Notes: a model not told the origin generated them from the letters alone. A stretch of 64,000 nucleotides of DNA from Tretioscincus oriximinensis (GCA_022410635.1 JAJVDF010000231.1:251614-315613), one strand, 5' to 3'; positions 45,370 through 57,063 are shown, numbered from the stretch's first letter. Translations and numbers: made by a program.

Positions 45370-46967
45370 TAAATCACTCTGGAGTGCCTTACTACCCTCT
45401 GTTTTCTACCTTTTAGCCAGTTCCCAATCCAGGACAAAGTCTGTCCTCTTATACCATGAGTACGGAGCTTTTTTAGAAGCCTTTGATGTGGGACTTTATC
45501 AAAAGCCTTCTGAAAATCTAGATAGACAATATCAACTGGATCCCCTTTATCTACATGTTTGTTAACACTTTCAAAGAATTCTAGCAAGTTGGTAAGGCAT
45601 GACTTACCCTTGCTGAAGCCATGCTGAGTTTCATTCAGCAATGCGTGCCTCTCCATGTGTTTAGTAATTTTGTCCTTAATTATGGTTTCCAACACTTTAC
45701 CTGGAATTGATGTTAAACTGATGGGTCTATAATTTCCGGGATCACCCTGGGATTCTTTTTTGAAGATTGGTGTTACATTAGCTACCTTCCAATCAGGTAC
45801 TATGCCTGATCTTAAGGAAAGATTAAATATTTTGGTTAGAAGTTCAGCAATTTCGCCTTTGAGTTCTTTAAGAATTCTTGGGTGAATGCCGTCTGGCCCT
45901 GGGGATTTATAAATGTTCAGCTTATTTAGGCTNGCAAGGACCTCCTCCCTTGTTATCTCTATCCCATTTAATTCCTCTGGTGTTCTTTCTGAGAAACCTA
46001 AATCTGTTGTGGGTAAATTCCCTCTGTCTTCTTCAGTGAAAACTGAAGCAAAAAATTCATTTAACCTCTCTGCAATCTCCACGTCCTCCTTNATTATGCC
46101 CTTTTGTCCATTGCTGTCGAGTGGTCCGACTGCTTTCCTGGTAGGATTCTTTTTTCTGATATATTTGAAAAAGTCCTTATTATTTCTTTTAATATTCTTT
46201 GCAATGTGCTCCTCAAAGTTTTTCTTCGCATCCCTGACTACCACCTTGCATTTGGTTTGCCACAGTTTGTGCTCCCTTCTGTTCTCCTCACTAGGATAAG
46301 CCTTCCACTTTTTAAATGAGCTTCTCTTCATTCTAATTTCTTCCTTTACTGCAGAGGTAAGCCATACGGGTGTCTTCTTGGACTTGGCAGAACCCTTTCT
46401 TCTCTTGGGAATGCATTTTATTTGAGCTTCCAATATTGTATTTACAAACAATTTCCACGCTTTTTGAAGGGATTGGACTTTTCTCACTTTCCCTTTTATT
46501 TTATTTTTTACCATTTTCCTCATTTTGGGAAAATTTCCTCTGTGAAAGTTGAAAGTTACCGTGTTAGAACTGCTTGACAACTTTCTGTCCACATTCAGGT
46601 TGAAAGTTATCGTATTGTGGTCACTGTTTCCTATGGGATCAGTTACAGTCACATCTTGTATCAGGTCCTGTTCATTACTTAGGGCTAAATCCAGGATTCC
46701 CTTTCCCCTGGTTGGTTCTAAAACCACCTGCTCTAGGAAACAATCAGTTAGCATGGCTAAGAATTTTATTTCTTTTTCATGAGTTGAACAAGAGTTTGCC
46801 CAATCAATGTGTGGATAGTTGAAGTCTCCCATTATTACTACTCTTCCCTTTTTGGAAGCTTCAATGACCTCATGTTCCAAATGAGTATCGCTTTCAGGTG
46901 TTTGTTTAGGAGGCCGGTAGCATACTCCCAATATTAGACTTGTTTTCTGCCTTATAATGCTATCCAT
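45366..46967 (-). pseudogene. CR1 ORF2 remnant: endonuclease end and reverse transcriptase
   Basis: An open stretch of 533 codons covers the end of the APE-type endonuclease (VCYRPPKQTPESD, MGDFNYPHIDWANS, DHNTITFNLN) and RT fingers and palm up to NWLKGRKQRVV. It then runs into RHSRVIY and a stop. The sequence resumes in another frame at LKLGEWASKWQMHFN. Intact CR1 has about 70-80 residues between these points, including the SGVPQGS and FADD motifs, so a deletion of a couple of hundred bases is inferred. Two ambiguous bases lie inside (45933 and 46092). Confidence 0.9.
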
Positions 46968-47287
46968 AGAGCTTCTGTTGATGGGTCTGTTTTACCTGGA
47001 AATTCCAATTCGTAGGATTCAACCTCTTCTTTAACATACAAAGCTACACCACCACCAGGTCTCCCTTTCCTATCTTTTCTGTATAGTTTGTAACCTGGGA
47101 TTTCTGTATCCCATTGGTTTTCTTCGTTCCACCAGGTTTCAGTTATGCCAATAATATCGACATTATTTTCAATCACTAAGCATTCCAACTCCCCTATTTT
47201 TGCTCGGAGGCTTCTGGCATTTGCATACAGGCATTTATATGCCCTTCTCCTGTGCAAGTTAGGCCCTGTAAATTTGTGAGAAACCAC
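46952..47287 (-). pseudogene. CR1 ORF2 N-terminal endonuclease fragment
   Basis: The fragment reads YKCLYANARSLRAKIGELE, DIIGITETWWNEENQWDTE, KGRPGGGVALYVKEEVES. These are the N-terminal motifs of the CR1 AP-endonuclease domain, with the ITETW catalytic region. It shifts frame relative to the next segment around 46952-46967, so the endonuclease is split. Confidence 0.88.
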
Positions 47288-47393
47288 AGTTTGCTCATTA
47301 CAGATTTTTACTTGAATACTACATCCAGGTTCTCCTTCCGTTACTATATTATCTGCATAATTCTGTTCCTCAGCAATTGCATTTACATTTACA

Positions 47394-47684
47394 CTATCTC
47401 GAACCGGATGCTGCCCAGCTCCTGTCGGCCTTCCCCCAGATATCAGTTAAAAGCTGCTCTGCAACCTTTTTAATATTAAGCGCCAGCAGTCTGGTTCCAT
47501 CTTGGTTCAAGTGCAACCCGTCCCTTTTGTACAGGTATGGCCTGTCCCAAAATGTCCCCCAGTTCCTGACAAATCTAAATCCTTCCTCATGACACCACAG
47601 CCTTATCCACGCATTGAAGCTTCTAATCTCTGCCTGCCTGGCTGGTCCTGCACGTGGAAAAAGATACATTGATACAAGATACAA
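47394..47684 (-). pseudogene. CR1 ORF1 C-terminal esterase fragment
   Basis: The 96 codons contain FPRAGPARQAEIRSFNAWI, NWGTFWDRPYLYKRDGLHLN and QDGTRLLALNIKKVAEQLL. The D-G-L-H-L motif is the Asp/His part of the GDSL-type esterase domain found at the end of CR1 ORF1. The catalytic Ser block is missing because the element is truncated upstream, near 47690. Confidence 0.8.
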
Positions 47685-47878
47685 GAAGGATACATTGTTT
47701 ATNCATCATCATTATTACTGTCTCCTACTCAACCTCCTTCCTACCACCCACTAGTCTCCAGGATGTCTCTATTGATTTAATAAGTTGATTTGTCTTTGTA
47801 GTGCAAAATTATTGCTTTCCTCCTCCATGCTCTATAAATTTAATCTCTTTCATTCTGGCCATTCCAAGTTTGGAAATT

Positions 47879-47912
47879 TCTTTCTAGAATGAAATCTCAT
47901 TCTAGAAAGAAC
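47879..47912. repeat. Short perfect inverted repeat
   Basis: TTCTTTCTAGAATGA, loop AATC, TCATTCTAGAAAGAA: 15-bp perfect arms. No function is evident. Confidence 0.8.
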
Positions 47913-48297
47913 TCAGAATAGGTTGTCAACTAATGAGATCATTTGTGATCACTCAATCTATTCAGAGGGATGTATTGCAAACTGGTGTGAGCGATATTGG
48001 GGAGACAGGAGGAGTGATGCTGCCTTTTATACAGTATACTGGCACTTGTCAGTCACAGACCAAAATATCAGGCATTAGCATACTAGATGCTAACTTTTCT
48101 GAATCCTTCTGAGAATAGAATGTACTACAGAAGATTAATAGACGGTCTTGCAACTGTGTTTAATTCCTAAAACATGTTTCAAAAAGGATGCAGTTTTGCA
48201 ATGATCATGCAGAAACGTGGATGGCAGAACCACTAAATAAAAAAACTCACAGACTAGCTACACTAGGTAACTTTTCCTGCAATTTCCAATTACTTAC

Positions 48298-48450
48298 TCT
48301 TATTTTGAGTTTCACTTTGCTGTCTTCGTTCTTTTCAAGTATCTGGCCTGGTTCTAGTGGAGATCCAAGAGGAGTATCAGCCTTCCGCTTCAATCCCTGT
48401 TGGTGAGGAAGGGGGATGGCAACAGTTTCCTTCATAAGATGATCATCTTC
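48298..48450 (-). CDS. TAF2: TAF2 internal coding exon (tail)
   Basis: The exon is 153 bp, exactly 51 codons, phase 0 at both ends. It has a GCCTTTCAG acceptor and a GTAAGT donor. It reads EDDHLMKETVAIPLPHQQ, then GLKRKADTPLGSPLEPGQ, then ILEKNEDSKVKLKIR. The composition is polar and low in hydrophobic clusters, so it belongs to the disordered tail. KRKADTPLGSP looks like a basic nuclear-localisation-type patch followed by Ser/Thr-Pro sites; that reading is an inference. KLKIR runs straight into FSNSQ of the next exon, which is the join expected for TAF2. Being symmetric, the exon could be skipped without a frameshift. Confidence 0.95.
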
Positions 48451-49394
48451 CTGAAAGGCCAATTTTAAAAAAATGAAATTCAAAAAATATTTTTGTCCAG
48501 CAGAAACCTAGTAACTGCATTACTGAAATTCTGTAAATAGCCATGATAAATTTGGTTAAGAACGCAAGACAATTCATACCAATCTATTCTTGAAAGTACA
48601 TCTGTCCTGGCCTCTATTCAATGAAATGCAAAAAAAGTCCCTTAGGGTTAATAAAAACTGGGGCAGAACCTTGTACTTTCAATTGGTGTGAAAAAATTAT
48701 TCCTTCCCAGGCATTATAAACTACACCTGGTGAAAATTCCTCTCTCCTTCAGCTGTTAAAGGTGCAAAGTTTTATCCTTTTTTAAAAATGTGGTAACCTT
48801 GCTTTATCTAAATTTGCCAGAGAACCACAATTGCTAAATAATGACTGAGGACACATCAAAGTAATTAAGAAATCAGAGGAAGTTAGAATAATCTGATTTT
48901 GAATCAAACGGACATACTTAGTTTTTCTGGTTGTAATATAAACACCCTTTGCAATCCTATATTACCCTGCAATTCCTAAGAGAAATGTTCATACCACAAA
49001 CATCAACATGGATGTGAAACACACTTCCCTAAGAAAACCTCCATCATTCATATATGAGGTAAATTTATGAGAAGTGTGTGTCACAGGTTACTGAGCAGGG
49101 TTTTCAATAGTCTTTAGAGGTAAAAATAAACACTCACGGTGAGTAAAAAACCTGAGTAACTTGATCTTTTAAAACATTAAGAAGTGGAAAGTTAGAAAAA
49201 AATAAAGGAAATGGTTAGACTTCTTCTAAACCATTTCCAAGAAGCACAAACTAAACAGACTTATGCTTGGCGTTCTGGGGTCAGTATTAGTAAAAAAAGA
49301 TGGTAAATCCTGAAAAAAGAAAGTGTGTCGATTATGGTAAATTGAGCTACTGAAAGTTCCAAAGAGAGCTATGCAAGACTGAGAAGCTACTTAC

Positions 49395-49624
49395 ACTGCT
49401 TTGGAAGCCAACTATTTGACCTAGGTTGTTCGAATTGTTAGGAAGTTCTGAACCATTTGCTCCTGCTTCTGGAATGATGGTAGGATTCAGCACAGCTTTC
49501 TTTTCTTTGAGGTTAAGGACCAACCCAAGCTCTGGCAATGGCAAACAAGAAGGCCTGCTGAGTCCAAACAGCGTGAAGTACAGGTCAACAGCTCCACATC
49601 GTAGTCTCCAGTCATGAGATGTAC
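49395..49624 (-). CDS. TAF2: TAF2 internal coding exon
   Basis: This 230-bp exon has a CTTCATAG acceptor and a GTAAGT donor. It completes the Gly codon from the upstream exon and continues for 76 codons: TSHDWRLRCGAVDLYFTLFG, LSRPSCLPLPELGLVLNLKE, KKAVLNPTIIPE, then a less conserved GANGSELPNNSNN stretch. The first about 55 residues are the last ordered part of TAF2 and are almost invariant relative to the human protein as I recall it. The Asn/Ser/Gly-rich part after NPTIIPE begins the disordered tail and is where I expect species differences. A fold-back repeat (49729-49819) lies about 105 bp upstream of the acceptor. The exon ends in phase 0. Confidence 0.97.
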
Positions 49625-49728
49625 CTATGAAGTGAAGATAGAGAAAGATCCTCAACAGTGATGGTATAAAATTAAATGCAAAAACCCATGCAGGGGTGGT
49701 AATTCTCACATGCCCAGCCCTGTCTGTT

Positions 49729-49819
49729 CTTTTGTTTCCGGTCCCCCACCTTTTGGCTACATGACTTTAAGAGGCTGGAAATCATGTGGCCAAAAGGGGG
49801 TGGGGGTCGGAAACAAAAG
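49729..49819. repeat. Inverted repeat with about 37-bp arms, close to a TAF2 exon
   Basis: CTTTTGTTTCCGGTCCCCC, ACCTTTTGGCTACATGA (49729-49765) is inverted as TCATGTGGCCAAAAGG, GGGTGGGGGTCGGAAACAAAAG (49782-49819). It lies about 105 bp upstream of exon 49395-49624. Confidence 0.8.
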
Positions 49820-50034
49820 CGCAGATTGGGTCTAGGCAGGGGACGGGGTCCTGGAATGACATCAGATGGTGGGCAAAGGGGAGGGAGAATACTCGTAATT
49901 TGGAATTAATCCCAGGTGGGATAGCATGCAATCTTGTTTTTGTGCAAGATACTTGTACAGTTTTCCACCACTGATTCTCAGTCTTCTTACACACACCGTG
50001 AAGCAGCATGGTTTTTACACATAATTCTGATGCA

Positions 50035-50280
50035 AGCTTAAGAGCCATACTTAATCGGGCCAGAAGTGATATAGTCCAGCATTCTGTCTCCCACAGAGGC
50101 CCACCAATTGCATTTGGGCAGTCTGAACAAAAGAAGATAAAATATGCAACTGTCCCCAACTCCCTGCAAATGGTATTTCAAGAATACTGCCTATTGCTCC
50201 ATTCCGGATGTAGCATTCAGACATCCATCCAAGTGGATACTACTTNGTGTCCATAAACTTGTCTAATCCTATCTTGAGCA
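50035..50280 (-). mobile_element. CR1 LINE 3' end, diverged copy
   Basis: The segment shows AAGAGCCATACTTAATCGGGCC, CCAGCATTCTGTCTC, ACTCCCTGCAAATGG, and CATAAACTTGTCTAATCC in CR1 3' UTR order, with more differences than other copies. It lies in the 10.7-kb TAF2 intron. Confidence 0.82.
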
Positions 50281-50864
50281 ATAATGACGTAAATATTGAT
50301 CTTTACTTCAGATTTTAACAAATACAATTAAGTACTACAAGCAACATTTCTCTCAACCAAGACAATCTGGAATATTAAAACTAGGTCAAAATATACTCAG
50401 GGGCATAAAACAAAATTATTTATTCCAGCACAGTTGATATCAAGGGAGAAAGGTCTACTTAGCTGGAAGAGAATGTGCTTAGAACTATTATTAGTAACAA
50501 CCTGTGCTTTGCCAATCGTTCATGTCAGCCAACTGCTTAAGTTTTGTAGTACGAAGAACCATTTATAATACTGATGAAGCTGTTACATTAAAAATGGCTT
50601 AAATAACAGATTCTTCATCTGGCCCTTGTGCCTAATTCTAGGAATATTATTTTATTTTTCTTAAGAAAACAAGACAATATTTCCCTCAAAACCTAATATA
50701 TCTTCTTTGTAAAATTCACCATTGATCTTTGTGGGATCTCACAGAAAATACTCAAAAGTAAGTTTTTCTGACAGACATTTGGAAAATATACCTCAAGTTT
50801 TTTTAAAAAATAACCTAATATAATGAGGATTGTGGTGAACATCATAAGCATGGTGACTTTTTAT

Positions 50865-50935
50865 CGTACACCGCCCTGAGACCTTTGGGTATAGAGTGGT
50901 ATAGAAATGTAAACAAATAAATAAAACTTGATGAA
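50865..50935 (+). mobile_element. L2-like 3' end fragment
   Basis: TACACCGCCCTGAGACCTTTGG, GTATAGAGTGGTATAGAAATG, then (AAATA)n. Confidence 0.68.
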
Positions 50936-52849
50936 CCGAAGCTCTGATTTATAACCATTTTGAAATTATAAAATAGAATTTTATATTATGTTGTATACTA
51001 TATACTTTATTTGTTTTGGCTATTCACTACAGCCATAAGCATTGATGAGAATCAGAATCCAAGTTTAATTTCTAAAATTATCGTGAAATGTGAGGGCTGT
51101 CACATTTCATACTGTCAATGTATGCAGTATGTATCTACAATTTAGTTGCCAACTGGTGTGCAAGTGTATATCACACAGGTATGGGAAGCAGCCGTGCCCT
51201 TTGCAAACATGTAGACAGTAACTGAAAAAGGGCTGGCTTTGGTCAGGCATAGCAGCATTTCCACATGACCATCAATACTGGTAAGCAATTGCCAGAATCA
51301 ACAAAATTGTGACCTTGAATTTGACATATTACCCCTGCAAGTGAGGGCAATCCTTCACATATCCAACAAAGTGGGCTATAGTACAGGAATAAAAATTAAC
51401 CACAAAGGTCAATATATTCAGTTACACAGAACATAATATAGGTGCTTCTATTCTTTCAGCAGTCCTGGGTAAGTTCTTATGTGGAGAAAATTTTATCATA
51501 TTTCTGCTAGTTTTGAAGGACCTATAGTATCCACAGTTTCTTCCACAAGGCCTAAGATTTAGACGGGAAAAAGTAGTGAAAGCAGTAGCCTTCAAGACCT
51601 CAGTGGTTCCCAACCATTTTTGAGACAAATCCCATCTATAGGCACAAAGCGACCCATAACTTCAATACTGTGCTTGTGCAGATCCAGATTCTTCTTCTTC
51701 TACAAGAACCATCTGAATAGGCCAAGCAAAGGCATTAAGGCTCTTTAATCAGAAGTTGGACACACATAACCCTATTTGCAGATCTAACTATCTGACCTTA
51801 GTCAGTATCTGACCATGTTAACAGCTGGCAATGCTTTGAATTTTATTTATAGCTAGATGGGTAAAAATTAGCTACCGAATTTGTTTGGAGCAACTTGGAC
51901 ATGTATCCAATGAGACCCACTGAATATGAGAGTTGTTAAAATGGGTAACTTTAAAAACACATCTGCACTTTGTAAGCTTACTGAGTAGTCAGTTTCCATA
52001 CACAAAAGAAAAGAATCATCCAGCTGATCCAACTCAGTGCTTGATGAAAGATTCATTACACCATTCCACGAGAAGGCTTGTTCGCCCAGTTTGAAGACTT
52101 CCACTAATGGAGAACTCACCTTCACCTATGGCAAAGTAGTTCATTGGTTGATTGCCCTAAATGTCAGAAAGTGTATCTGACAAAAGTTTATCCAACTGTC
52201 ACAAACAAACCTCAGCAAAGAGGAAAATTACGAGCCGTAAAACCCGTCACAAGATTTCAACAGCATATGACAATATACAGTTGTCTAGGGAGACAAAAAC
52301 CTTTTGGTGCTGATAAGAGTTTTCAGAGCAGCTGGAAAAACACAATAAAGTAAACTCAAGCATTTTTGTTAACCAAGCTTCTCAAGATTTCCAGAAGAGG
52401 AGACGACACCATTTATTTTGTTCCTTTTGCAAATTGTTTAATCATTACATAAATACTTATCACTAAAGAAACTAGAAAGAATAGGTTTTTTGTGGAAAGG
52501 ATTTATTCATTTACTAGGTAAAACCTGCACATCTCATCCTCAACTATTGGTTAAGATGTTGGATTGGATTAGGGACTGATCTCCTGTAGCAGTCATTTCT
52601 CCAAGTGACTAGAGAACAGGCAGGTTGATTAAATCAACATCAAGATTAAGAGTTGTTCATTCTCTGGAGAAAATGTGTCCCTGTTGTTTTTTGAAACCAA
52701 CCATCTTGCGGTAGTTAATGTGAATGCTAAACAATATGCAGCGCAAAGTAGGAATGTTTTCTCCTTCTTGTGCTCTTATTTACATAAAAAAATTCAGCAC
52801 GTATAATTAATCTCAATCATGTATGGATTCAAACTGGGACTATTATATA

Positions 52850-53175
52850 ATAAAAGATGCATGGGAAAGTTCAATAGGACTCGGAACTTTGGCAGCCTCA
52901 AGAGACCAAAATCCTGGGTTGGAAACTGGTTAAACAACAGTAAACAGAGGGAATAAATAGACAGTTTTCTGGTTGGAAGTGAAATACCCCAGGATTCAAT
53001 ACTATAACCAGTACTGGGAGGGGAAGGAAGAAAGGAAGAAAAGGAAGAACAAAAGGAAGATGGAAGGAAGATAAAGAAGAAAAAATAAAGGAAGAACCAA
53101 GGAAAGCAAAATGGAAAGAATGAAGGGAGGGAATGGATGGAGGCATGGATGGGAGCAAGGGAGAAGAAGGGCTAA
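52850..53175 (+). mobile_element. LINE RT fragment fused to purine-rich simple repeat, copy 2
   Basis: GGACTCGGAACTTTGGCAGCC, TTGGAAACTGGTTAAACAAC, ATAGACAGTTTTCTGGTTGG, GAAATACCCCAGG is followed by about 110 bp of GGAA/GAAA repeats, then GGATGGGAGCAAGGGAGAAG. The order is the same as in copy 1. A purine tract of different length sits at the same break. Confidence 0.72.
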
Positions 53176-54706
53176 GTATTTTCTCCTTAACTTTTGGCAC
53201 AGAACTTTAGAAAAGGGTGAAAGTTTCAGTTTTTCCATATTTACAATGCTTTTCAGCCTACACTCACTAAACAGCACTGACAAAGATTACATCACTCTTC
53301 AATGAGTGAGCAATGCAGAAAGTAGTAATTTACATCTCAAGTCAGCAAACAGCTCTGATTTTCTTAATTGAACAAACTTGAAAAGAGCAATAATTTGACT
53401 CACTGATATTTTAATCAATGACATTTGAAAATTACTAGTAAGTTGAAGCGGCCAAAAGTTAGATAATTGTGCAACCCGGATGTTCACAAACTGTTTAGAT
53501 TTTTTTTGGGTGGGGGGGCACATTTCCTAGATTTTTTTTTAAACTATCTTGTTCATCTTTTTCTGTAATAAAAGGACATAAAACAAAGTAATCCAAAACA
53601 ATAATGCATGAATAAACTTTTTTATATTGTTAGAGCACAACTTGTAGAAGGTGAAGTTCTGCCTAAGTCGAGAGTTCATTCTATTTGAATCAGCAGCAAT
53701 TGTCAATAATGCCTTCTAAAAATATAAGATGTGGAAGGTTCTGCCCACATATTTATAACACTCTTAACTAAAGTTCATATCAGAAGAGATCATTTTGGAG
53801 ATATATGATTTAAAAAAATAAGAATACAGTAATAATAGGAAGAATATTTTTTTTTAGAATTTAGTTAGTGACAAAGTTGAATGTCTGAAGATTATCTTGT
53901 TTGTTTGAACTAAGTACTTTCACAAGACGGATTCTTTGTTTGTGTGCTATCATTGCACACGACTGGGAGAGAAGGTCTCTAATGAAATTTGGAGAAAGAA
54001 AAACACTTGAATATATATATTGAAAGTGTTTTACATCAGTCTGGATGAAGAACACAAACACTATCCCATAAAGGATTCAAAGAAGTCGAAGGCAAAACCG
54101 AACACACAGACTACACCAGTTGGAAAAATACCATAGATAGGGATAAAACCTAAATACCGTACAAATACTGGAAAACTGATCCAAATACACATTCCAGCAA
54201 TTTAATATATTTTCATCATATAAAAAGAAATGGCCTCAAATAGGTAAAATATAATATCCTTAAAATGTTCCAAAGGAGTCCTCTTATGTCCAAGTGAAAT
54301 TGTGGACAAAAGTACCTTCTCATTAGCTGGTCAAACGTGGGTTTTTTAATTTTTTTATTGATTTTCTTTAATATACTGTAACACAAATATACATAAACAC
54401 ATAATTAAACACATATAGTCTGATATAGTCTTTCTTTAGTCCATTTGCTAGTGTCTTTCCAGCCTAATACTACCACTTGGAAAACGAAGCCAACGAAAGT
54501 AGGCTTGCTTCAAACCAGTGATCGAGCCACTAGTTTCACTGGAATGAGTATCCTGCAAAGGATGCTTTACTCAAAGCCTATTCCCCCTCCCCCTACAGTT
54601 TACAATGTCATAATAGCTGCCATTTTCATATTTAATCCAATTGCTGTACGCATTTTCACAATTTCCATTTTGAACATGATTTTTAGGAAACTGAATGTGT
54701 GGAATT

Positions 54707-54902
54707 CAGTGGTGGGAATCTTATGAAAATTTTGCACTTGTGAACAGCAATATGCTAAAAATGTGCCAGAGCTTCTGGAAAGGCCACTCTGGGAGAAGGT
54801 AATATCATTGTGATGTCACTTCTGATCTCTGCTTTTTGGAAAGGCTCAAAAGATTTTCAGGCTCCCATCAGGAGATTTTCCACCAGATAACACTCTGCAC
54901 TG
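54707..54902. mobile_element. hAT MITE, 196 bp, perfect 8-bp TSD
   Basis: It starts CAGTGGTGGGAATC and ends TCTGCACTG. GTGGAATT occurs exactly at 54699-54706 and 54903-54910. CAGTGGTGGG ends are common in Charlie-like hAT MITEs. It lies in the 10.7-kb TAF2 intron. Confidence 0.85.
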
Positions 54903-55239
54903 GTGGAATTCAGATGCTGCCTGCCTTTCTCTTATTAATTTTAAAGTGCTAAAAGCCTCACTTTCTATACATATGGAATTGTGACATTACTGTATAATTT
55001 ACATTATCTGAAGGTCCTTCTAAGTAACTTGCAAAGCAAAATAAAATTAAAATACTATAAAAATAAAAACTTAAGAGCATATCAATAAAACCCAGTAATG
55101 TTAAAGACAGATTAAAAACCCATTTACAGAACTATTTCAACTTTACAATATCTTTTTTGAAGCGTAGTAACCAACCATATACAGTATTATAAATGTGGTT
55201 AACCACTAATGAAGGCATTTTATTATTGGCAGCTTTATT

Positions 55240-55900
55240 TTAATTCCTTTGCTTAGATTTCCTCTTTCCAGAACCGCGAGTTTCAACAATCAACCAAGAT
55301 TTCTTCCTTGATCTCATCAATGTACATATTCAGTTAGATTTTTTGGTTGCTAAGTTTTCCATTTTTCAATACTGACCTATATTTGCCATTTTCCCTAGAG
55401 ATTTCTTTTTTGCTGGAATTTATCTTAACCAACTTTCTATTATCTAAAATTTACACTCACTTTTGGTTGTGAACCAAACTGTCAATAAGTTAAAAAGCAA
55501 CCCCCTGGGGAAAGCCCATTTATTGAATCCTTTTACATCCTACTGATTCTACTTTCTGTTTTCTGTTTTTTAACCAATTGCTTTTCCATGAGATGACCTG
55601 GACTTTCCTTCCATATTTTCTTTGGTGAAGAGGCATATTTGGTGACAGACTTATCAATACGTCAGCCAGATAATGCAGATTATCTTTATCCACAAATGTA
55701 TTGACACTCCTAAAAATACTTGTAAACAATTTGACAACTTTGCCCAGCAGAAATCCTCATGATTACCCTTCAGTAATACATTCAGCAAATTTATCTTTAA
55801 TAACAGCTTCCACCAAGGCTGCTTCTCCATGGCGGTTTTGTACTGCAGCCACACCATACTGGTACTTACATGATTAAGAATCCACTCCTTGTCATGGATG
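55240..55900 (-). mobile_element. Decayed LINE reverse transcriptase region
   Basis: The minus strand reads FRSVNTFVDKDNLHYLADVL and ISWKSNWLKNRKQKVES, matching the CR1-clade blocks ESVNKHVDKGDPVDIVYLDF and SWIGNWLKGRKQRVV at 45490-45560. Upstream on the minus strand, LLKINLLNVLLKGNHEDFCW matches MLNETQHGF-type text poorly. It is an old copy. Confidence 0.65.
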
Positions 55901-55917
55901 TTCAGTTACCCACTTGG

Positions 55918-55996
55918 AATATCTATCTATCTATCTATCTACCTACGTAATTACCTATGTACCTATCTATCTACTCTATCTATCATCTATCTACCT
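55918..55996. repeat. (ATCT)n and related tetranucleotide repeat
   Basis: ATCTATCTATCTATCTACC, TACCTATGTACC and CTATCATCTATC units run directly into a SINE tail at 56014. Confidence 0.92.
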
Positions 55997-56009
55997 ACGT
56001 AACTACATT

Positions 56010-56085
56010 TCTATACTTCCCTATACCTAAAAGTCTCAGGGCGGTTTACAGTAAAAACACAGTTAACATATTAAAAAATACCAAC
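56010..56085 (-). mobile_element. SINE/L2-like 3' tail fragment
   Basis: TTCTATACTTCCCTATACC, AAAGTCTCAGGGCGGTTTAC, AGTAAAAAC. The same box occurs at 29168-29275, 38640-38745 and 63540-63600. Confidence 0.7.
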
Positions 56086-56224
56086 GTCTAAAAGTAGGGA
56101 AGGTCAATTTTCCCAGGCAAAGGCCAGGCCAAAGTGGTGCCAAATGGATATAATACGAAACCCCTGCAGAGAGACAGCCTAAGACTGAATGAGTAGTCAA
56201 ACAGATTTATAATGAGCAGATTTA

Positions 56225-56402
56225 TATGAGCAGGCCCATATGAGCCTGCTCATGCCTTAAGATCTGCAAGTAGATACACGGAAACCACCCAGCCTGGTGG
56301 GGAAGAGAGAATTTCAGTCTTTGGGCAAAATACCCTTTTAAGACGCTTTGAGTCCCTTTGAAAGGTGAGAAAAGCAGGTTATAAGAACCCAGTTCTTCTT
56401 TT
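56225..56402 (+). mobile_element. Second SINE family, plus copy, truncated at 5' end
   Basis: CTGCAAGTAGATACACGGAAACC, CTTTGAGTCCCTTTGAAAGG and GGTTATAAGAACCCAGTTC, then CTTCTT. It is antisense to TAF2. Confidence 0.78.
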
Positions 56403-57063
56403 TAAGAAAAGCTTTATAGATCTCAGGTACTGAAACCAAATTCAGTGATAAGTGGACAGTAACTACTGTATAGTAGTTCTAAAAAAATGCCAACCTTAAA
56501 TAGTATGAATGAAGTTATTCATGTGTGATTCAGTTGAAAAGATTCTCCTGTTCTGCCACTTCACTAAGAACAGTGAAATTTACCATTATACTTATTCTTA
56601 CTGGCATGCAGTCCTGCAATTGCCTCTTGCAGAAATAAATGTTTATAGAACATATCCATATTTTCCCAAAATTCACACTGTCAATAAAGAAGAAAAAAAA
56701 TACAAACTTTCACATCATTCCTTTTTTTTGTGGCCATAAATGTCAGTGAGTTTAAGTCTAAATTTGTACATTTCTCTTGTGGGAGATATAAGCTGTTTAC
56801 TTCCTAAGCTTGACATCTGGAAAAATTTTCCAAAAAAATTAAGTGAGGCAGGATTCATCTCTCCTCACATCGTTTCAACTGCTGGTGTAGTTGCCAGCTT
56901 CCAAAAACTAAAAATAATGAAATCCAAAGAACACAATCATTAATATTCCCTGGATGAATATTTAGAAATGTTTATAAGTATTATTATACAGTAAGGCAAA
57001 TATTGAACACAACATGCATATAGTAGGTAAGATTGTATACTTTAGAAACAAAACAAGTATTTT

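Larger units (their letters stand above)
44443..47690 (-). mobile_element. CR1 LINE, 5'-truncated, inactive, about 3.2 kb
   Basis: A non-LTR retrotransposon lies in sense orientation in a TAF2 intron. From its 5' end it holds: the C-terminus of ORF1 with a GDSL-esterase-like KRDGLHLNQDG (47394-47684); the APE endonuclease start ANARSLRAK and ITETWW (46952-47287); GDFNYPHIDWA (near 46830); the reverse transcriptase blocks NYRPISLTS, GFSKGKSCLTNL and DIVYLDFQKAFDKVPH (to about 45490); and the C-terminal thumb region EKVQKRATKMIKGL (44821-45369). The 3' UTR ends in TTATGTTCTTATGTTCTT on the minus strand at 44443. The reading frame shifts near 46960, and the RT block containing the catalytic FADD box is deleted near 45370-45400. 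It cannot encode an active RT. CR1 elements are usually 5'-truncated. Confidence 0.95.

Noticed and set aside
45913..46299. A 128-codon plus-strand frame
   Set aside because: It is the antisense shadow of the CR1 reverse transcriptase region.
45366..46967. A 533-codon open frame as a host gene
   Set aside because: It is CR1 ORF2: APE endonuclease and reverse-transcriptase motifs are plain, it is flanked by the CR1 3' UTR, and it is broken by a frameshift and a deletion.
51600..51670. A hAT MITE end (CAGTGGTTCCCAACC)
   Set aside because: Only one end is readable; I could not find a matching second end or a target duplication, so the element cannot be bounded.
52898..53283. Ser/Phe/Pro-rich minus-strand frames of 93-100 codons
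   Set aside because: They read through the GGAA-rich tract of the composite repeat and have no domain or splice signals.
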